From: Minwuiaceae bacterium
GTDB lineage: Bacteria; Pseudomonadota; Alphaproteobacteria; Minwuiales; Minwuiaceae
DNA length: 36,243 bases
Assembly: GCA_028278525.1 (NCBI GenBank)
Contig: JANQEE010000018.1
Coordinates: 1-36,243 of the forward strand
Reading direction: 5' to 3'
The translations under genes and the position numbers were made by a program. Of the stretch, positions 8,641 to 17,565 are shown one piece after another (position 1 is the first letter of the stretch; each line of letters opens with the position of its first letter). A model generated the notes under the pieces. It saw only the letters and a program-made list of their open reading frames with translations, had not been told where the DNA came from and did not search any database.

Positions 8641-9195
8641 ATGCCACGCATCAATCCAGTCGACCACCAGGCGGCGGACGGCGCCGCCAAAGACCTGCTG
8701 GACGGCGTCAAGGCGCAGATCGGCATGGTGCCGAACATCTTCGCCACCCTGGTCCAGTCACCAAGCGTTCTGGAGGGTTTCCTGGCCTTCAGCGGTGCCC
8801 TCGGCAAAGGCGCGCTTACGGCGCAGTTGCGCGAGCAGATCGCGCTGACCGTCGCCGGCGCCAACAGCTGCAACTACTGTGCCTCCGCCCACACCGCCAT
8901 CGGCAAGGGCGCCGGCATCGGCGAAGCCGAGCTTCGGCGCAACCTGGAAGGCCGCTCCGACGACAGCCGGACCCAGGCAGTCCTGGATTTCGTGCGCAAT
9001 TCGGTCGACCGGCGCGGCCAAGTCGGCGACGACGACGTCCAGGCCCTGCGCGACGCAGGTCTCGGCGACGGCGAAATCGTCGAGGTTGTCGCCAACATCG
9101 GCGTCAACCTGTTCACCAACTACTTCAACCATATCGCCCGCACCGAGATCGACTTCCCGGTGGTCGATAGCACCGCCGTCACCCGCGCGGCCTGA
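8641..9195 (+). CDS. Carboxymuconolactone decarboxylase/AhpD-like peroxidase-related protein
   Basis: A 184-residue helical protein of the CMD/AhpD superfamily. It carries the complete redox motif of the AhpD type, E-x11-C-x2-C-x3-H: Glu65, Cys77, Cys80 and His84 (CNYCASAH). The two cysteines suggest thiol-based peroxide reduction or another disulfide reaction rather than lactone decarboxylation. An AAGGAAA ribosome binding site precedes the ATG. It is the first gene behind the TetR-controlled promoter, with a cytochrome P460 gene 27 bases downstream. The physiological substrate and electron donor cannot be read from the sequence. Confidence 0.9.
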   Translation: MPRINPVDHQAADGAAKDLLDGVKAQIGMVPNIFATLVQSPSVLEGFLAFSGALGKGALTAQLREQIALTVAGANSCNYCASAHTAIGKGAGIGEAELRRNLEGRSDDSRTQAVLDFVRNSVDRRGQVGDDDVQALRDAGLGDGEIVEVVANIGVNLFTNYFNHIARTEIDFPVVDSTAVTRAA

Positions 9196-9222
9196 TCGCA
9201 TAACCCGGGGGAGGAACCTCAC

Positions 9223-9795
9223 ATGAAGACTTTTGTCCTTAAACTCGCGACCGTGCTGGCGTTCGGCAGCGTCCTGGTCGGCGGCATGGCCTACGGCCAG
9301 ATGACCGCCAAGCCCTACGCGGAGGGCGTCGTCTCCGACAGCGGCGCTATTCAGCTGCCGGAGAACTTCCGGACCGACTACGTCATGCTCGGCGCCTGGT
9401 CGGTGGCGGGCGACGCAGACACCGGCGGCGGGGTCGGTTTACATGTCGTCTATGCGCCCAGAAGCGCCGTCGACGGCTACCGCAAGACCGGTTCGTTCCC
9501 GGACGGCACGGTTCTGGTCAAGGAACTGTTCAACGGCAAGACCGAAAGCCTGACGACCGGCGAGGCGACCAGCGCCACCACCACCGCCGGCTATTTCGTG
9601 ATGGTCAAGGACACGAAAGGCCGGTTCCCGGACAACGCCCTTTGGGGCGACGGCTGGGGTTGGTCGTTCTTCAACGCCGACAACACGAAGCAGACCGTGA
9701 CCACCGACTTCCGGGCCGAATGCCTGGCCTGCCACGAACCGGCGCGTTCTTCCGATCTCGTCTATAGCTACGCGTATCCCGTCTTGCAAAAATAG
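9223..9795 (+). CDS. Cytochrome P460 family protein, exported
   Basis: A 190-residue protein with an N-terminal signal peptide (hydrophobic stretch about 8-24, likely cleaved after AYG or nearby) and one covalent haem site, CLACH, at 167-171. The middle of the protein (FPDGTVLVKE and DGWGWSFF) matches the P460/cytochrome c'-beta fold. Family members are periplasmic and oxidise hydroxylamine or bind nitric oxide. True P460 proteins have a lysine crosslinked to the haem; several lysines are present (for example Lys88, Lys100 and Lys106), and I cannot say which, if any, plays this role. GGGGGAGG lies upstream of the ATG. It is the second gene of the TetR-controlled pair. Confidence 0.9.
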   Translation: MKTFVLKLATVLAFGSVLVGGMAYGQMTAKPYAEGVVSDSGAIQLPENFRTDYVMLGAWSVAGDADTGGGVGLHVVYAPRSAVDGYRKTGSFPDGTVLVKELFNGKTESLTTGEATSATTTAGYFVMVKDTKGRFPDNALWGDGWGWSFFNADNTKQTVTTDFRAECLACHEPARSSDLVYSYAYPVLQK

Positions 9796-9807
9796 TCGAC
9801 CCGAACC

Positions 9808-9837
9808 GCCCCGCGGCAGGTGATCCTGTCGTGGGGC
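9808..9837 (+). terminator. Predicted hairpin terminator after the P460 gene
   Basis: A 13-pair RNA stem (9808-9820 with 9825-9837, including two G-U pairs) with a UGAU loop begins 12 bases after the P460 stop. The T-run after it is short (TTT), so termination may be partial. Confidence 0.5.
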
Positions 9838-9869
9838 AGGGTTTCGACATATCCGGGAACAGCCATTCC

Positions 9870-10232
9870 ATGGCAAAGCCGCAGATAGTACTGAAGCGCG
9901 CTTACGAGCCGTCGTCATCCGACGACGGCCTTCGCATTCTGGTCGAGCGGTTGTGGCCGCGCGGACTGAAGAAAGCCGACGCCGCCATCGACCACTGGCC
10001 GAAAAACGTCGCCCCGACGCCGGCCTTGCGGACCTGGTTCGGACACCGTCCCGAACGCTGGGACGCGTTCAAGCGGCGCTATCGGGCCGAACTGTCCGAC
10101 AACGAAGAGGCTGTCGTGGATCTGTTGGATATCATGGCGGGGCAGCGCCGGGTGACGTTCGTGTTCGCCGCCAAAGACGAGGCACGGAACGGCGCGGTCG
10201 TGCTACGTGCCTACTTGATGTCGAAACTCTAG
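9870..10232 (+). CDS. DUF488 family protein, YeaO type
   Basis: A 120-residue protein typical of the YeaO branch of DUF488: KRAYEPSSSDDGLRILVERL, WPRGLKK and WFGHRPERWDAFKRRYRAEL are all family-like. The function is unknown in the family. The frame reaches back to a GTG at 9831, but that codon lies inside the hairpin downstream of the P460 gene. The ATG at 9870 gives the conserved N-terminus MAKPQIVLKR. The gene ends with a four-base overlap with the convergent ArsR-type gene. Confidence 0.85.
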   Translation: MAKPQIVLKRAYEPSSSDDGLRILVERLWPRGLKKADAAIDHWPKNVAPTPALRTWFGHRPERWDAFKRRYRAELSDNEEAVVDLLDIMAGQRRVTFVFAAKDEARNGAVVLRAYLMSKL

Positions 10233-10981
10233 GGCGTTGCGGCGCCTGCGGAAGCGGCACCGCCATCGACAACCGGGGACGGACCGGTCATCGCCGCGTA
10301 GGCGTCGATCCCGATTTTACTACGAAACAGCTCCTGGCCTTTCGGTGTGACGGCCAGCGCCCGTGTGTCGGCCACCTGCTTGAGCCAGCCATCCGAGCGG
10401 AAGTGACTTAGCAGAGCATTGCCCAAGTCGCCCGCCACGTGAAAGCGGCGCTCGGTCCAATCCATGCATTGCTTCATCAGCGGCCGGCGGCTTTTGCCCA
10501 AGCCGTCCGGGTCGATGCCGATGTCGGCGAGCCACTTGATGCCAAGCGGCGTCAGGCTGAAATCGCCGCCGCGCGACAGCACGCAGCCGAGTTCCGCGAT
10601 CCGGTCCGCCACGGCGACGCCAAGGCGGCCGGCGAGGTGGTCGTAGCAATGCCGCGCCGCGGTAACGTCCCCCGAGGCGCGGGATTTATGGCGGCGCAGA
10701 TGCGCCGCCGGAGCGGCAACCATCATGCTTTCCACCACCGCGGCGATCTCCGCATTGGTGACGTGGTAGTAGCGATGGCGTCCCTGCGGGTGACAGATCA
10801 GCAAGCCGGCGTTGACCAGCCGCTGCAGATGAAAACTGGCGGTCTGCGGCGTTATCCGCGCCCGATAGGCCAGTTCCTTCGCGGTATAGGCCCGCCCGTC
10901 CATCAGCGCGCAGACGATGGTGCAACGCGAGCGGTCGGCCAGGGCCGCAGCGAGGACATCTACTCTCGGTTCCATGTTCAT
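10229..10981 (-). CDS. ArsR family helix-turn-helix regulator
   Basis: A 250-residue regulator. An ArsR-type winged helix occupies about 5-90 (ADRSRCTIVCALMDGRAYTAKELAYRA, then ITPQTASFHLQRLVNAGLL and GRHRYYHV). The second half is a helical domain of unknown ligand (about 110-225). The protein is much longer than metal-sensing ArsR/SmtB proteins and shows no obvious metal-binding cysteine or histidine cluster, so metal sensing is not supported. AGAGG six bases upstream supports the ATG at 10981. It lies downstream of the nitrilase-like gene on the same strand, with 106 bases between them, and its 3' end overlaps the convergent DUF488 gene. Confidence 0.85.
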   Translation of the reverse strand: MNMEPRVDVLAAALADRSRCTIVCALMDGRAYTAKELAYRARITPQTASFHLQRLVNAGLLICHPQGRHRYYHVTNAEIAAVVESMMVAAPAAHLRRHKSRASGDVTAARHCYDHLAGRLGVAVADRIAELGCVLSRGGDFSLTPLGIKWLADIGIDPDGLGKSRRPLMKQCMDWTERRFHVAGDLGNALLSHFRSDGWLKQVADTRALAVTPKGQELFRSKIGIDAYAAMTGPSPVVDGGAASAGAATP

Positions 10982-11087
10982 GCGCGGCCTCTATACATCC
11001 GGGAAGGCAAGCATGCCATGGATATGGGGTCCGCCGAAGCGAAACACGCAGCAATCGTTACGATGGATGTTTGACCGTTTCGGTCCG

Positions 11088-11921
11088 TCATCCGGCGGTA
11101 TGGGCTTGAATGGCCGCGAATTCCGGGTACCGGTCTTCCAGCATTTCCAGTTTTCCGCGGATTTGCGACAGCTTTTCGGTGTTCAGATCCGCGATGGCCA
11201 AGCCCTCTTCGTCAGGGCCGGCATCCGCCAGCACCCGCCCGTCCGGGCCATAGACGGCGCTGCGCCCGCAATAGTCCAGGCCGTCATGCGCGCCGACATA
11301 GTTGGCGAACGCGACGTAGAGGGTGTTCTCCAGCGCGCGAGCCGGAAAGTAGACGGTGCGCCGATGGTCGGACTCGCCGACCGGGAAGGCGCCCGAAACC
11401 AGGTAGGCGTCGGCGCCGTCCAGCGTCAGGGCCCGCGCCTGCTCGGGAAAGCTGGAATCGTAACAGATGCCGAGGCCGAGCCGCCAACCGTCGACCTTAA
11501 TCGCGCAGTCGACGGATCCGGGCACGAACCATTTCCTCTCGTCCCGGTCGAGGTGGCGTTTCTGATAGGTGGTGCAGACACCGCCCCGGCGGTCCACGAC
11601 GATGGCGCCAAGTCCCAGGCCCTGCTCCGTCGCCAGGGAGCCGCCGAGCACCGCGGCGACCTTGTTGTCGCGGCAGGCGGCGCGGATCGGGTCTATCGCC
11701 GGCCCTTCGGGGTCCACCACACAGCTTTCCGGCGCCTCCGTAAGCAGCGTCCCGACATATCCCGTGACCGACAGCTCCGGAAAGACCAGGACCTTCACCT
11801 CCTGTTCTCCGGCGCGTTCGATCAGCCGGACATGGGCGGCCACGTTGGCCGGCACATCGCCGGGCCGCGCGTCGAACTGGGCGGCGGCAATTCGCAGGCT
11901 TGAGCGGTCTCGATCGTTCAT
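11088..11921 (-). CDS. Carbon-nitrogen hydrolase (nitrilase superfamily)
   Basis: A 277-residue member of the nitrilase superfamily with the full Glu-Lys-Cys triad: Glu49 in FPELSVTGY, Lys121 in YQKRHL, and Cys153 in GICYDSSFPE. It should hydrolyse an amide or nitrile bond in the cytoplasm. The sequence does not fix the substrate; the form most resembles general carbon-nitrogen hydrolases rather than true nitrilases. The length is normal. A GGAGAG sequence lies about 11 bases upstream of the ATG. It may be cotranscribed with the ArsR-type gene downstream. Confidence 0.88.
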   Translation of the reverse strand: MNDRDRSSLRIAAAQFDARPGDVPANVAAHVRLIERAGEQEVKVLVFPELSVTGYVGTLLTEAPESCVVDPEGPAIDPIRAACRDNKVAAVLGGSLATEQGLGLGAIVVDRRGGVCTTYQKRHLDRDERKWFVPGSVDCAIKVDGWRLGLGICYDSSFPEQARALTLDGADAYLVSGAFPVGESDHRRTVYFPARALENTLYVAFANYVGAHDGLDYCGRSAVYGPDGRVLADAGPDEEGLAIADLNTEKLSQIRGKLEMLEDRYPEFAAIQAHTAG

Positions 11922-12007
11922 AGCGGCGCGGGCTCTCCGTTTGGATGACCGCGGCCATCATACGTGCCGGCGGATCGGGGGTACATCCGCAACAAGTCAC
12001 CGAACGG

Positions 12008-12568
12008 CTAACAGCGTCGGCCGGCCCGAGGCTCGCAATCCATCACCCCGCCGCGGCGGTCCACCTGCACGGCGCAGCAGCGCAGAACCGTCTGCTTCAG
12101 CTTGGCGCGGCCTCTCTGCACCCGCGACTTCATGCCGGAGAGGCTGAGGCCCAGGCGCTTCGCCGCTTCCGCCTGGGTGAGACCCGCGATATCGGTCATC
12201 AGCAAAGCCTCGCCATAGGGCGCCGGCAGCTCCCGTATCATCGGCACCAGACAGGACGCCAATTCGTCCGACGCGGATCTGTCCGCGCTCTCCGTTTCGC
12301 CGCATTCATCCTTAAGGTCGGCCAGAGCCCTGCGCTCGACCGAGCGGCGCCGATAGTGATCGGCGATGGCGTTGGCGGCGACCCGGCGCATCCAGGCGAG
12401 CGGCTTGTCCGCCGCCTTCAAAGCGCCCTGGTGCTGCACCAGGCGCAGCATGATGTCGCCGACCACGTCGTCCGCCGACGCGGTGTCGACGCGCCGGCGG
12501 ACATAGCCGCGGAGGCTGGTCTCGAAGGTCTTCCAGTTGTCCGGCGATAGAGCCGGTTGTGCCGTCAT
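12008..12568 (-). CDS. SigZ-like ECF RNA polymerase sigma factor
   Basis: A 186-residue extracytoplasmic-function-type sigma factor. Region 2 spans about 10-77 (SADDVVGDIMLRLVQH, then PLAWMRRVAANAIADHYRRR), and region 4 spans about 108-160, with a helix-turn-helix in LTQAEAAKRLGLSLSGMKSRV. After region 4 there is a tail with four cysteines (Cys164, Cys165, Cys178, Cys186) around the SigZ-like phrase VDRRGGVMD. No anti-sigma gene is next to it. The ATG at 12568 overlaps the TGA of the VOC gene by one base (TGATG), so translation is probably coupled; the longer start at 12577 is less likely. The cysteine tail could sense thiol state or metals, which is inference. Confidence 0.88.
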   Translation of the reverse strand: MTAQPALSPDNWKTFETSLRGYVRRRVDTASADDVVGDIMLRLVQHQGALKAADKPLAWMRRVAANAIADHYRRRSVERRALADLKDECGETESADRSASDELASCLVPMIRELPAPYGEALLMTDIAGLTQAEAAKRLGLSLSGMKSRVQRGRAKLKQTVLRCCAVQVDRRGGVMDCEPRAGRRC

Positions 12569-12999
12569 CAGCCGCAAACGGTATCGGTTTCAAGTTCGGA
12601 ACAGCATACCGTGCGCTCTGCTTTGCGTCTCGCCTCGGGATCGTCGTCGGTGATCCTGTACCATTCCCAGCGCAGGCCCTGCGGCTCGTGCGACCAGGCC
12701 TTGTCCTGGGTGGCGTGGCAGCAGGTCTCCTCGCGCTGGACTTCCTTCAGAATGCCCGCCTCGGCGAACCGCTTGGCCGCGTCGTTCACCTGCGCGTCGT
12801 CGAACACCTCCACGCCCAGATGGTTCAGGCGCTCCGCCGCCTGTTCGTTCTCGAACAGCACCAGCTTGAGCGGTGGCTGTTCGATGGCGAAGTTGGCGTA
12901 GCCGGGGCGGCGCTTATGCGGCTCCGCACCGAACAGTTTTCCATAATAATCAACGGCTTCGTCCAGGTTTCGGACATTCAATGCCAATTGCAGACGCAT
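12568..12999 (-). CDS. VOC protein of the ArsI/CadI type (possible C-As lyase)
   Basis: A 143-residue vicinal-oxygen-chelate protein. It has the marks of ArsI, the Fe(II) dioxygenase that breaks the carbon-arsenic bond of trivalent organoarsenicals: metal ligands Gln4, His60 and Glu112 at matching spacing, the vicinal cysteines Cys93-Cys94 in ETCCHATQDKAW, and a cysteine-rich tail (Cys132, Cys133, Cys142). The ligand assignment follows my memory of Thermomonospora ArsI. The start at 12999 is set by AAGGAG upstream and by the VOC N-terminus; the frame runs much further upstream only as a shadow of the BenE gene. No arsM, arsR or arsB lies beside it. It is coupled to a SigZ-like sigma gene. Confidence 0.85.
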   Translation of the reverse strand: MRLQLALNVRNLDEAVDYYGKLFGAEPHKRRPGYANFAIEQPPLKLVLFENEQAAERLNHLGVEVFDDAQVNDAAKRFAEAGILKEVQREETCCHATQDKAWSHEPQGLRWEWYRITDDDPEARRKAERTVCCSELETDTVCG

Positions 13000-13067
13000 C
13001 TGTTCGCTCCTTGTCTGACGTCTTTGCTGGATAAGACGGGCAAGGAGCAAAAAGGACGCAACTTTCT

Positions 13068-14276
13068 CTAGTCGGCGTGACGTTCGAGAATCCAGGAAAC
13101 AGCGAAGCCGACGACCAGGCCCCAGAACGGCGCGCCGATGTTGAAGATCGAGACGTCTGCAACCGTGACCAGGAACGTGACGAGAGCGCCGAGCGAGAAC
13201 CGCCCCTGGAAAGCGATGCCGAACGCCGACTGCAGAACGCGCAGCATGGCGAGACCGGCCAGAGTCGCCACGAACGCGCCCGGCGCGGCCAGCATCATTT
13301 GCGTGAACAGGGGCGCCAGAAGGCCGAACAGGATGCCGAACACGCCGACGGCGATTCCCGCCGTATATTGCCGATGCTTTTCGCCGGACCCGGAGATGAT
13401 GGCGTTGACCGGCCCCGTCAGGCAGGTCGACACACCGCCGACCACGGCCGACACGATCGATCCGGCGCCGCAGGCCGCGGCAATGGCGTTGACCGGCGGG
13501 TTGTGGCCGGCCGCGCCGAGCACCGCCGTGCCTTGCCCGTTCTGCACCACCAGGACCGTAATGGTCAGGGGAATCACCAGTTCCACCATTGCCTGCCACG
13601 AGAAAGCGGGCGGGTAGAGCGTCGGATTGGCGAGCAGCGCCGAAGTCTCGGGGAAGGAGGCACTCCCGCTCGTCAAAGCGACTGCCACCGCCCCGGCCAC
13701 CAGGGCGCCGATCAGCGGCGGCACGATACGGCCGAGCGGCGCCACGGCGCTCAGGCCCAGGAAGACCAGGGTCATCGGCAGGGCGATCCAAAGGCCGTCG
13801 CGAAAGGCGAGCACCAGGTCGAGCCCGAACTGCAGGAACACACCGGCCACCATGCCCATCACGATCGGCATCGGCACCGCGTCCATGCAGCGGCGCACCA
13901 GGCCGGTAAAACCGAGCACCAGCATCAAAAGGCCGGTGGCGTAATAGGCGCCGATCACTTCCGCGAAACTCAAGTGGCCTAGCGCCGGACCGATCAGCAC
14001 CGTGCCCGGGATGCTCCAGAAAAACACCAGCGGCTGGCGATAGATCGTGCAGAACGTGATGGTGATCAGCCCGTTCAGAAAGAAGCTTGCGAAGATCCAG
14101 GACGCGAGGTCCGCTTCGCTCAATCCGCCGCGCGCACCGACGGTCAGGATGATTGCGACCGGGCCGGTCGCGGCAAACAGAAAACCGACGAAGGCGTTGA
14201 TCGCGTAGATGCCGCCGAAGTCGCGCAGCACCGAGCCCAGGCCGGGCAGACGCTCTGCCGGTCGCTCAATCGTCAT
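13068..14276 (-). CDS. BenE family benzoate/H+ symporter-like permease
   Basis: A 402-residue inner-membrane protein with about 12 helices and clear BenE features: FFWSIPGTVLIGPALGHLSF, VMGMVAGVFLQFGLDLV, and the glycine-rich GAGSIVSAVVGGVSTCLTGP. Family members carry benzoate or related aromatic acids with protons, but many are found without benzoate genes, as here. The substrate is therefore open. It lies upstream of the ArsI-like/SigZ-like pair on the same strand with a 68-base gap, so cotranscription is possible. It diverges from the ABC operon. Confidence 0.88.
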   Translation of the reverse strand: MTIERPAERLPGLGSVLRDFGGIYAINAFVGFLFAATGPVAIILTVGARGGLSEADLASWIFASFFLNGLITITFCTIYRQPLVFFWSIPGTVLIGPALGHLSFAEVIGAYYATGLLMLVLGFTGLVRRCMDAVPMPIVMGMVAGVFLQFGLDLVLAFRDGLWIALPMTLVFLGLSAVAPLGRIVPPLIGALVAGAVAVALTSGSASFPETSALLANPTLYPPAFSWQAMVELVIPLTITVLVVQNGQGTAVLGAAGHNPPVNAIAAACGAGSIVSAVVGGVSTCLTGPVNAIISGSGEKHRQYTAGIAVGVFGILFGLLAPLFTQMMLAAPGAFVATLAGLAMLRVLQSAFGIAFQGRFSLGALVTFLVTVADVSIFNIGAPFWGLVVGFAVSWILERHAD

Positions 14277-14444
14277 CGCCGCCTGCTTTCACCGCTCGTT
14301 CCGCCCCTAACACGAAAATCCCTCGCAACAGCACTAGGCCGGGCGACTGATCGAAGTCAAATGGCCGAGCGGTAAATTCCGCTATGCAAACAATGAAAAA
14401 CCGCGGTGAACGGACGATACAATCGGAATGGCGAAGCGACGGCC

Positions 14445-15188
14445 ATGACGGCGACGACGGGTGCGCGACAGGTCGACACCGAGGATCGGGTAACGCTAAG
14501 CGGGCGCGGCCTGACCAAGGTCTACCGGACCGGCGAGGTAGAGGTGCACGCACTGGCCGGCGTCGACCTGGACCTCTATCAGTCGGAGCTCGTCGTCCTG
14601 CTCGGCCAGTCCGGCAGCGGCAAGTCGACGCTGCTGAACATTCTCGGCGGGCTGGACATCCCGACCGCCGGGCAGGTGACGTTCCGCGGCAAGACCGTCA
14701 CCCCGGCCGGCGAAGCCGAACTGACCCGGTACCGGCGCGACCATGTCGGCTTCGTCTTCCAGTTCTACAACCTGATCCCCAGCCTGACGGCGCGCGAGAA
14801 TGTCGCCCTGGTGACCGAGATCGCCGCCGCGCCGATGTCGCCGGACGCGGCGCTTGACCTGGTCGGGCTGGGCGAGCGGATGGATCATTTCCCGGCCCAA
14901 CTTTCCGGCGGCGAGCAACAGCGCGTCGCCATCGCACGGGCGATCGCCAAACAGCCGGACATCCTGCTCTGCGACGAACCGACCGGCGCGTTGGACAGCC
15001 AAACCGGCATCCTCGTGCTGGCGGCGATCGAAAAGGTCAACCGGGAACTCGGCACCACCACGGCGCTGATCACCCACAACCGCGCCATCGCCGATATGGC
15101 CGATCGGGTGATCGAACTGGCTGACGGCCAGATCGCCGACATGCGCGAAAACACCGCGCGGCGCCACGTCGCCGAGCTGGAGTGGTAG
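14445..15188 (+). CDS. ABC transporter ATP-binding protein (LolD/MacB type)
   Basis: A 247-residue ABC ATPase with all motifs: Walker A GQSGSGKS (54-61), Q-loop Gln106, signature LSGGE (153-157), Walker B ILLCDE (173-178) and H-loop His211. The sequence around the motifs is of the LolD/MacB/FtsE kind that energises FtsX-like permeases for export or for extraction of envelope substrates. The frame extends to a GTG at 14406; I prefer the ATG at 14445 because domain homology begins just after it, but neither start has a good ribosome binding site. The permease gene begins three bases after the stop. Confidence 0.9.
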   Translation: MTATTGARQVDTEDRVTLSGRGLTKVYRTGEVEVHALAGVDLDLYQSELVVLLGQSGSGKSTLLNILGGLDIPTAGQVTFRGKTVTPAGEAELTRYRRDHVGFVFQFYNLIPSLTARENVALVTEIAAAPMSPDAALDLVGLGERMDHFPAQLSGGEQQRVAIARAIAKQPDILLCDEPTGALDSQTGILVLAAIEKVNRELGTTTALITHNRAIADMADRVIELADGQIADMRENTARRHVAELEW

Positions 15189-15191
15189 GCG

Positions 15192-17558
15192 ATGCGCGCG
15201 CTGGACCGCAAACTGGTTCGGGACGTCTGGCGGCTGCGTGGCCAAGTGCTTGCGATTGCCTTTGTCGTGGCGTCCGGCGTCGCCTTGCTGCTGATGTCCT
15301 TGAGCTCGATCGAAGCGCTGCAGGAAACCGCCGACGCCTATTATGAGCGCTACCGTTTCGCCGACGTATTCGCCAGCGTGAAGCGCGCGCCGGAGACGCT
15401 GACCGACCGGATCGCCGACCTGCCCGGCGTGCAGGCGGTTGCGACCGGCGTGGTCAAATGGGCCGTGCTGGATATCGAAGGCTTCGCGGAACCGGTGATC
15501 GGCGAACTCGTGTCGATCCCGGAGGACGATAAGCCGGTGCTCAACCGTCTGGCGGTCCGCGCCGGCCGGCTGGTGGCCAAGGGCCGGCCGGACGAGGCGG
15601 TATTGAGCGAGCGGTTCGCCGAGGCGCACGGGCTGGAGCCCGGCGACCAAATCCAGGCCATTCTCAACGGCCGCAAGCGCACGCTGGACATTGTCGGCAT
15701 CGCGCTCTCGCCGGAATATGTCTATACCATCGGACCCGGCGCGCTGGTTCCCGACGACACCCGCTACGGCATCATCTGGATGGGCCGGGAGGCGCTGGAA
15801 GCCGCGTTCGATCTGGACGGCGCCTTCAACAGCGTATCTCTCTCCCTCCTACGCGGCGCATCGCCCGAGGCGACCATCCAACAGCTCGACCGCCTGCTGG
15901 ACCGCTACGGCGGCATCGGCGCGTTCGCCCGCGCCGACCAGATTTCCCATTGGTTCCTCGCCAACGAGATCGAACAGCTCAAGACCACGGCGCGAATTCT
16001 GCCGGCGATCTTCCTGGGGGTTGCCGCGTTCCTGACCAACATGGTGCTGGCCCGGCTGATCGCGACCGAACGCAGCGAAATCGGACTGATGAAGGCGTTC
16101 GGCTACAGCCATCTGGAGATCGGCTGGCACTACGCCAAGATGGTCATCCTGATCACCAGCGTCGGCATCGTCATCGGCTGGCTGCTCGGCGCCTGGCTCG
16201 GCCGGTTCAATACGCAGATCTACGCCGAGGTCTTGTTCCACTTCCCGTTCCTGCTGTACCGGCCGGGACCGCAGGTGTTCGTGATCACCGGCCTGGTCAG
16301 CCTGGCGGCCGCCTTGCTTGGCTCGCTCGCTTCGGTGCTGCGGGCGGCGCGCCTGCCGCCGGCCGAGGCGATGAGCCCGCCAGCCCCGCCGCTCTACCGC
16401 AAGAGCCGGTTGGGCGGTGCGGGAGCCGCGCGCTGGCTGGATCAGCCGACCCGTATCGTGTTGCGCCAGATCGCCCGCTGGCCGGTGCGCTCGTTTTTTA
16501 CCGCCGCCGGCATCGCGACGGCAATCGCGGTGCTGATCACCGCGTTTCACTGGCTGGACTCGATCAACCACATGGTCGACGTCTACTTCTTCCAGGGGCA
16601 GCGCCAGCACCTGACCGTCGGCCTGGTCGAGGCGCAATCCAGCGAGGTCGAGCGCGACTTCGGCAAAATGCCGGGCGTCCTCGCCACCGAACCGGGCCGC
16701 ACAGTGACCACCATCTTCCGGAACGGCCGCCGCACCCATCGCGGCGCGATTACCGGGCTGCCGCCGGACGCCTATTTGAGCCCAATCTTCGACGCCGAGG
16801 GCCGCGACGTTCGCGTGCCGCCGCGCGGCCTGGCAATGTCGACGCAACTGGCAAAAAAGCTGGGCATCCGCCGCGGCGACACGGTGCAGATTAAGATCCT
16901 GCAGGGCCGGCGCCCGACCCGCGAGGTCCCGGTCGTGCATCTGTTCGAGACCTATATCGGCATGCCGGCCCATATGAACCTGGACGCCTTGAACCGGATG
17001 CTGCGAGAGCCGCCGAGCGTCGAATACATCCATCTGCTGCGCGACCCGTCCGCCGAGGCGGCCCTGTTCGCCGAATTGAAAGACCTGCCGGATGTCGCCG
17101 CCGTCATCCTGCGCAGCGCGGCAGTCGATACCTTCTACGACACCATGGGCAAGACGCTGACGATCTTCGTCTCTTTCTTCATCGCCTTTGCCGGCGCGCT
17201 TGCGGTCGGCGTGGTCTACAACAGCGCCCGCATTGCCCTGTCGGAACGGGGCCGGGAGCTCGCGACGCTCCGGGTGCTCGGATTCAGCCGCACCGACATC
17301 TCCTATATCCTGCTCGGCGAAGTCGCGCTACTGACTTCCGTGGCGCTGCCGCTCGGCTGCCTCGGCGGCTGGTCGCTTGCCTGGTTCATCGTGGCCAGCT
17401 TCGAGACCGAACTCTACCGCCTGCCGATGGTCATCGAGCCGTCGACATACGGATGGGCGACGTCGATCGTCCTGGCGGCGACGGTCGTCTCCGCCGCCCT
17501 GGTCCGCCGCCGGATCGACCGGCTCGACCTGATTGCAGTGCTCAAGACAAGGGAATGA
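15192..17558 (+). CDS. FtsX-like ABC transporter permease
   Basis: A 788-residue permease with two FtsX modules. Each has a periplasmic domain and a transmembrane bundle: helices near the N-terminus (about 17-37), then three near 275-400, a second N-terminal-type helix near 435-455 and three at the C-terminus (about 655-780). This long, two-module form is typical of macrolide-export-like or lipoprotein-related type VII ABC systems. It lies between the ATPase and the membrane fusion protein, with gaps of three and seven bases, so the three genes form one operon. The exported substrate is unknown. Confidence 0.9.
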   Translation: MRALDRKLVRDVWRLRGQVLAIAFVVASGVALLLMSLSSIEALQETADAYYERYRFADVFASVKRAPETLTDRIADLPGVQAVATGVVKWAVLDIEGFAEPVIGELVSIPEDDKPVLNRLAVRAGRLVAKGRPDEAVLSERFAEAHGLEPGDQIQAILNGRKRTLDIVGIALSPEYVYTIGPGALVPDDTRYGIIWMGREALEAAFDLDGAFNSVSLSLLRGASPEATIQQLDRLLDRYGGIGAFARADQISHWFLANEIEQLKTTARILPAIFLGVAAFLTNMVLARLIATERSEIGLMKAFGYSHLEIGWHYAKMVILITSVGIVIGWLLGAWLGRFNTQIYAEVLFHFPFLLYRPGPQVFVITGLVSLAAALLGSLASVLRAARLPPAEAMSPPAPPLYRKSRLGGAGAARWLDQPTRIVLRQIARWPVRSFFTAAGIATAIAVLITAFHWLDSINHMVDVYFFQGQRQHLTVGLVEAQSSEVERDFGKMPGVLATEPGRTVTTIFRNGRRTHRGAITGLPPDAYLSPIFDAEGRDVRVPPRGLAMSTQLAKKLGIRRGDTVQIKILQGRRPTREVPVVHLFETYIGMPAHMNLDALNRMLREPPSVEYIHLLRDPSAEAALFAELKDLPDVAAVILRSAAVDTFYDTMGKTLTIFVSFFIAFAGALAVGVVYNSARIALSERGRELATLRVLGFSRTDISYILLGEVALLTSVALPLGCLGGWSLAWFIVASFETELYRLPMVIEPSTYGWATSIVLAATVVSAALVRRRIDRLDLIAVLKTRE

Positions 17559-17565
17559 ACAGGCT

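Noticed and set aside
9831..9869. Upstream GTG start for the DUF488 gene
   Set aside because: The codon lies inside the predicted hairpin after the P460 gene, and the family N-terminus begins at the ATG at 9870.
13000..13791. N-terminal extension of the VOC frame to 407 codons
   Set aside because: The extension is a shadow of the BenE gene on the same strand; AAGGAG and the VOC fold point to the start at 12999.
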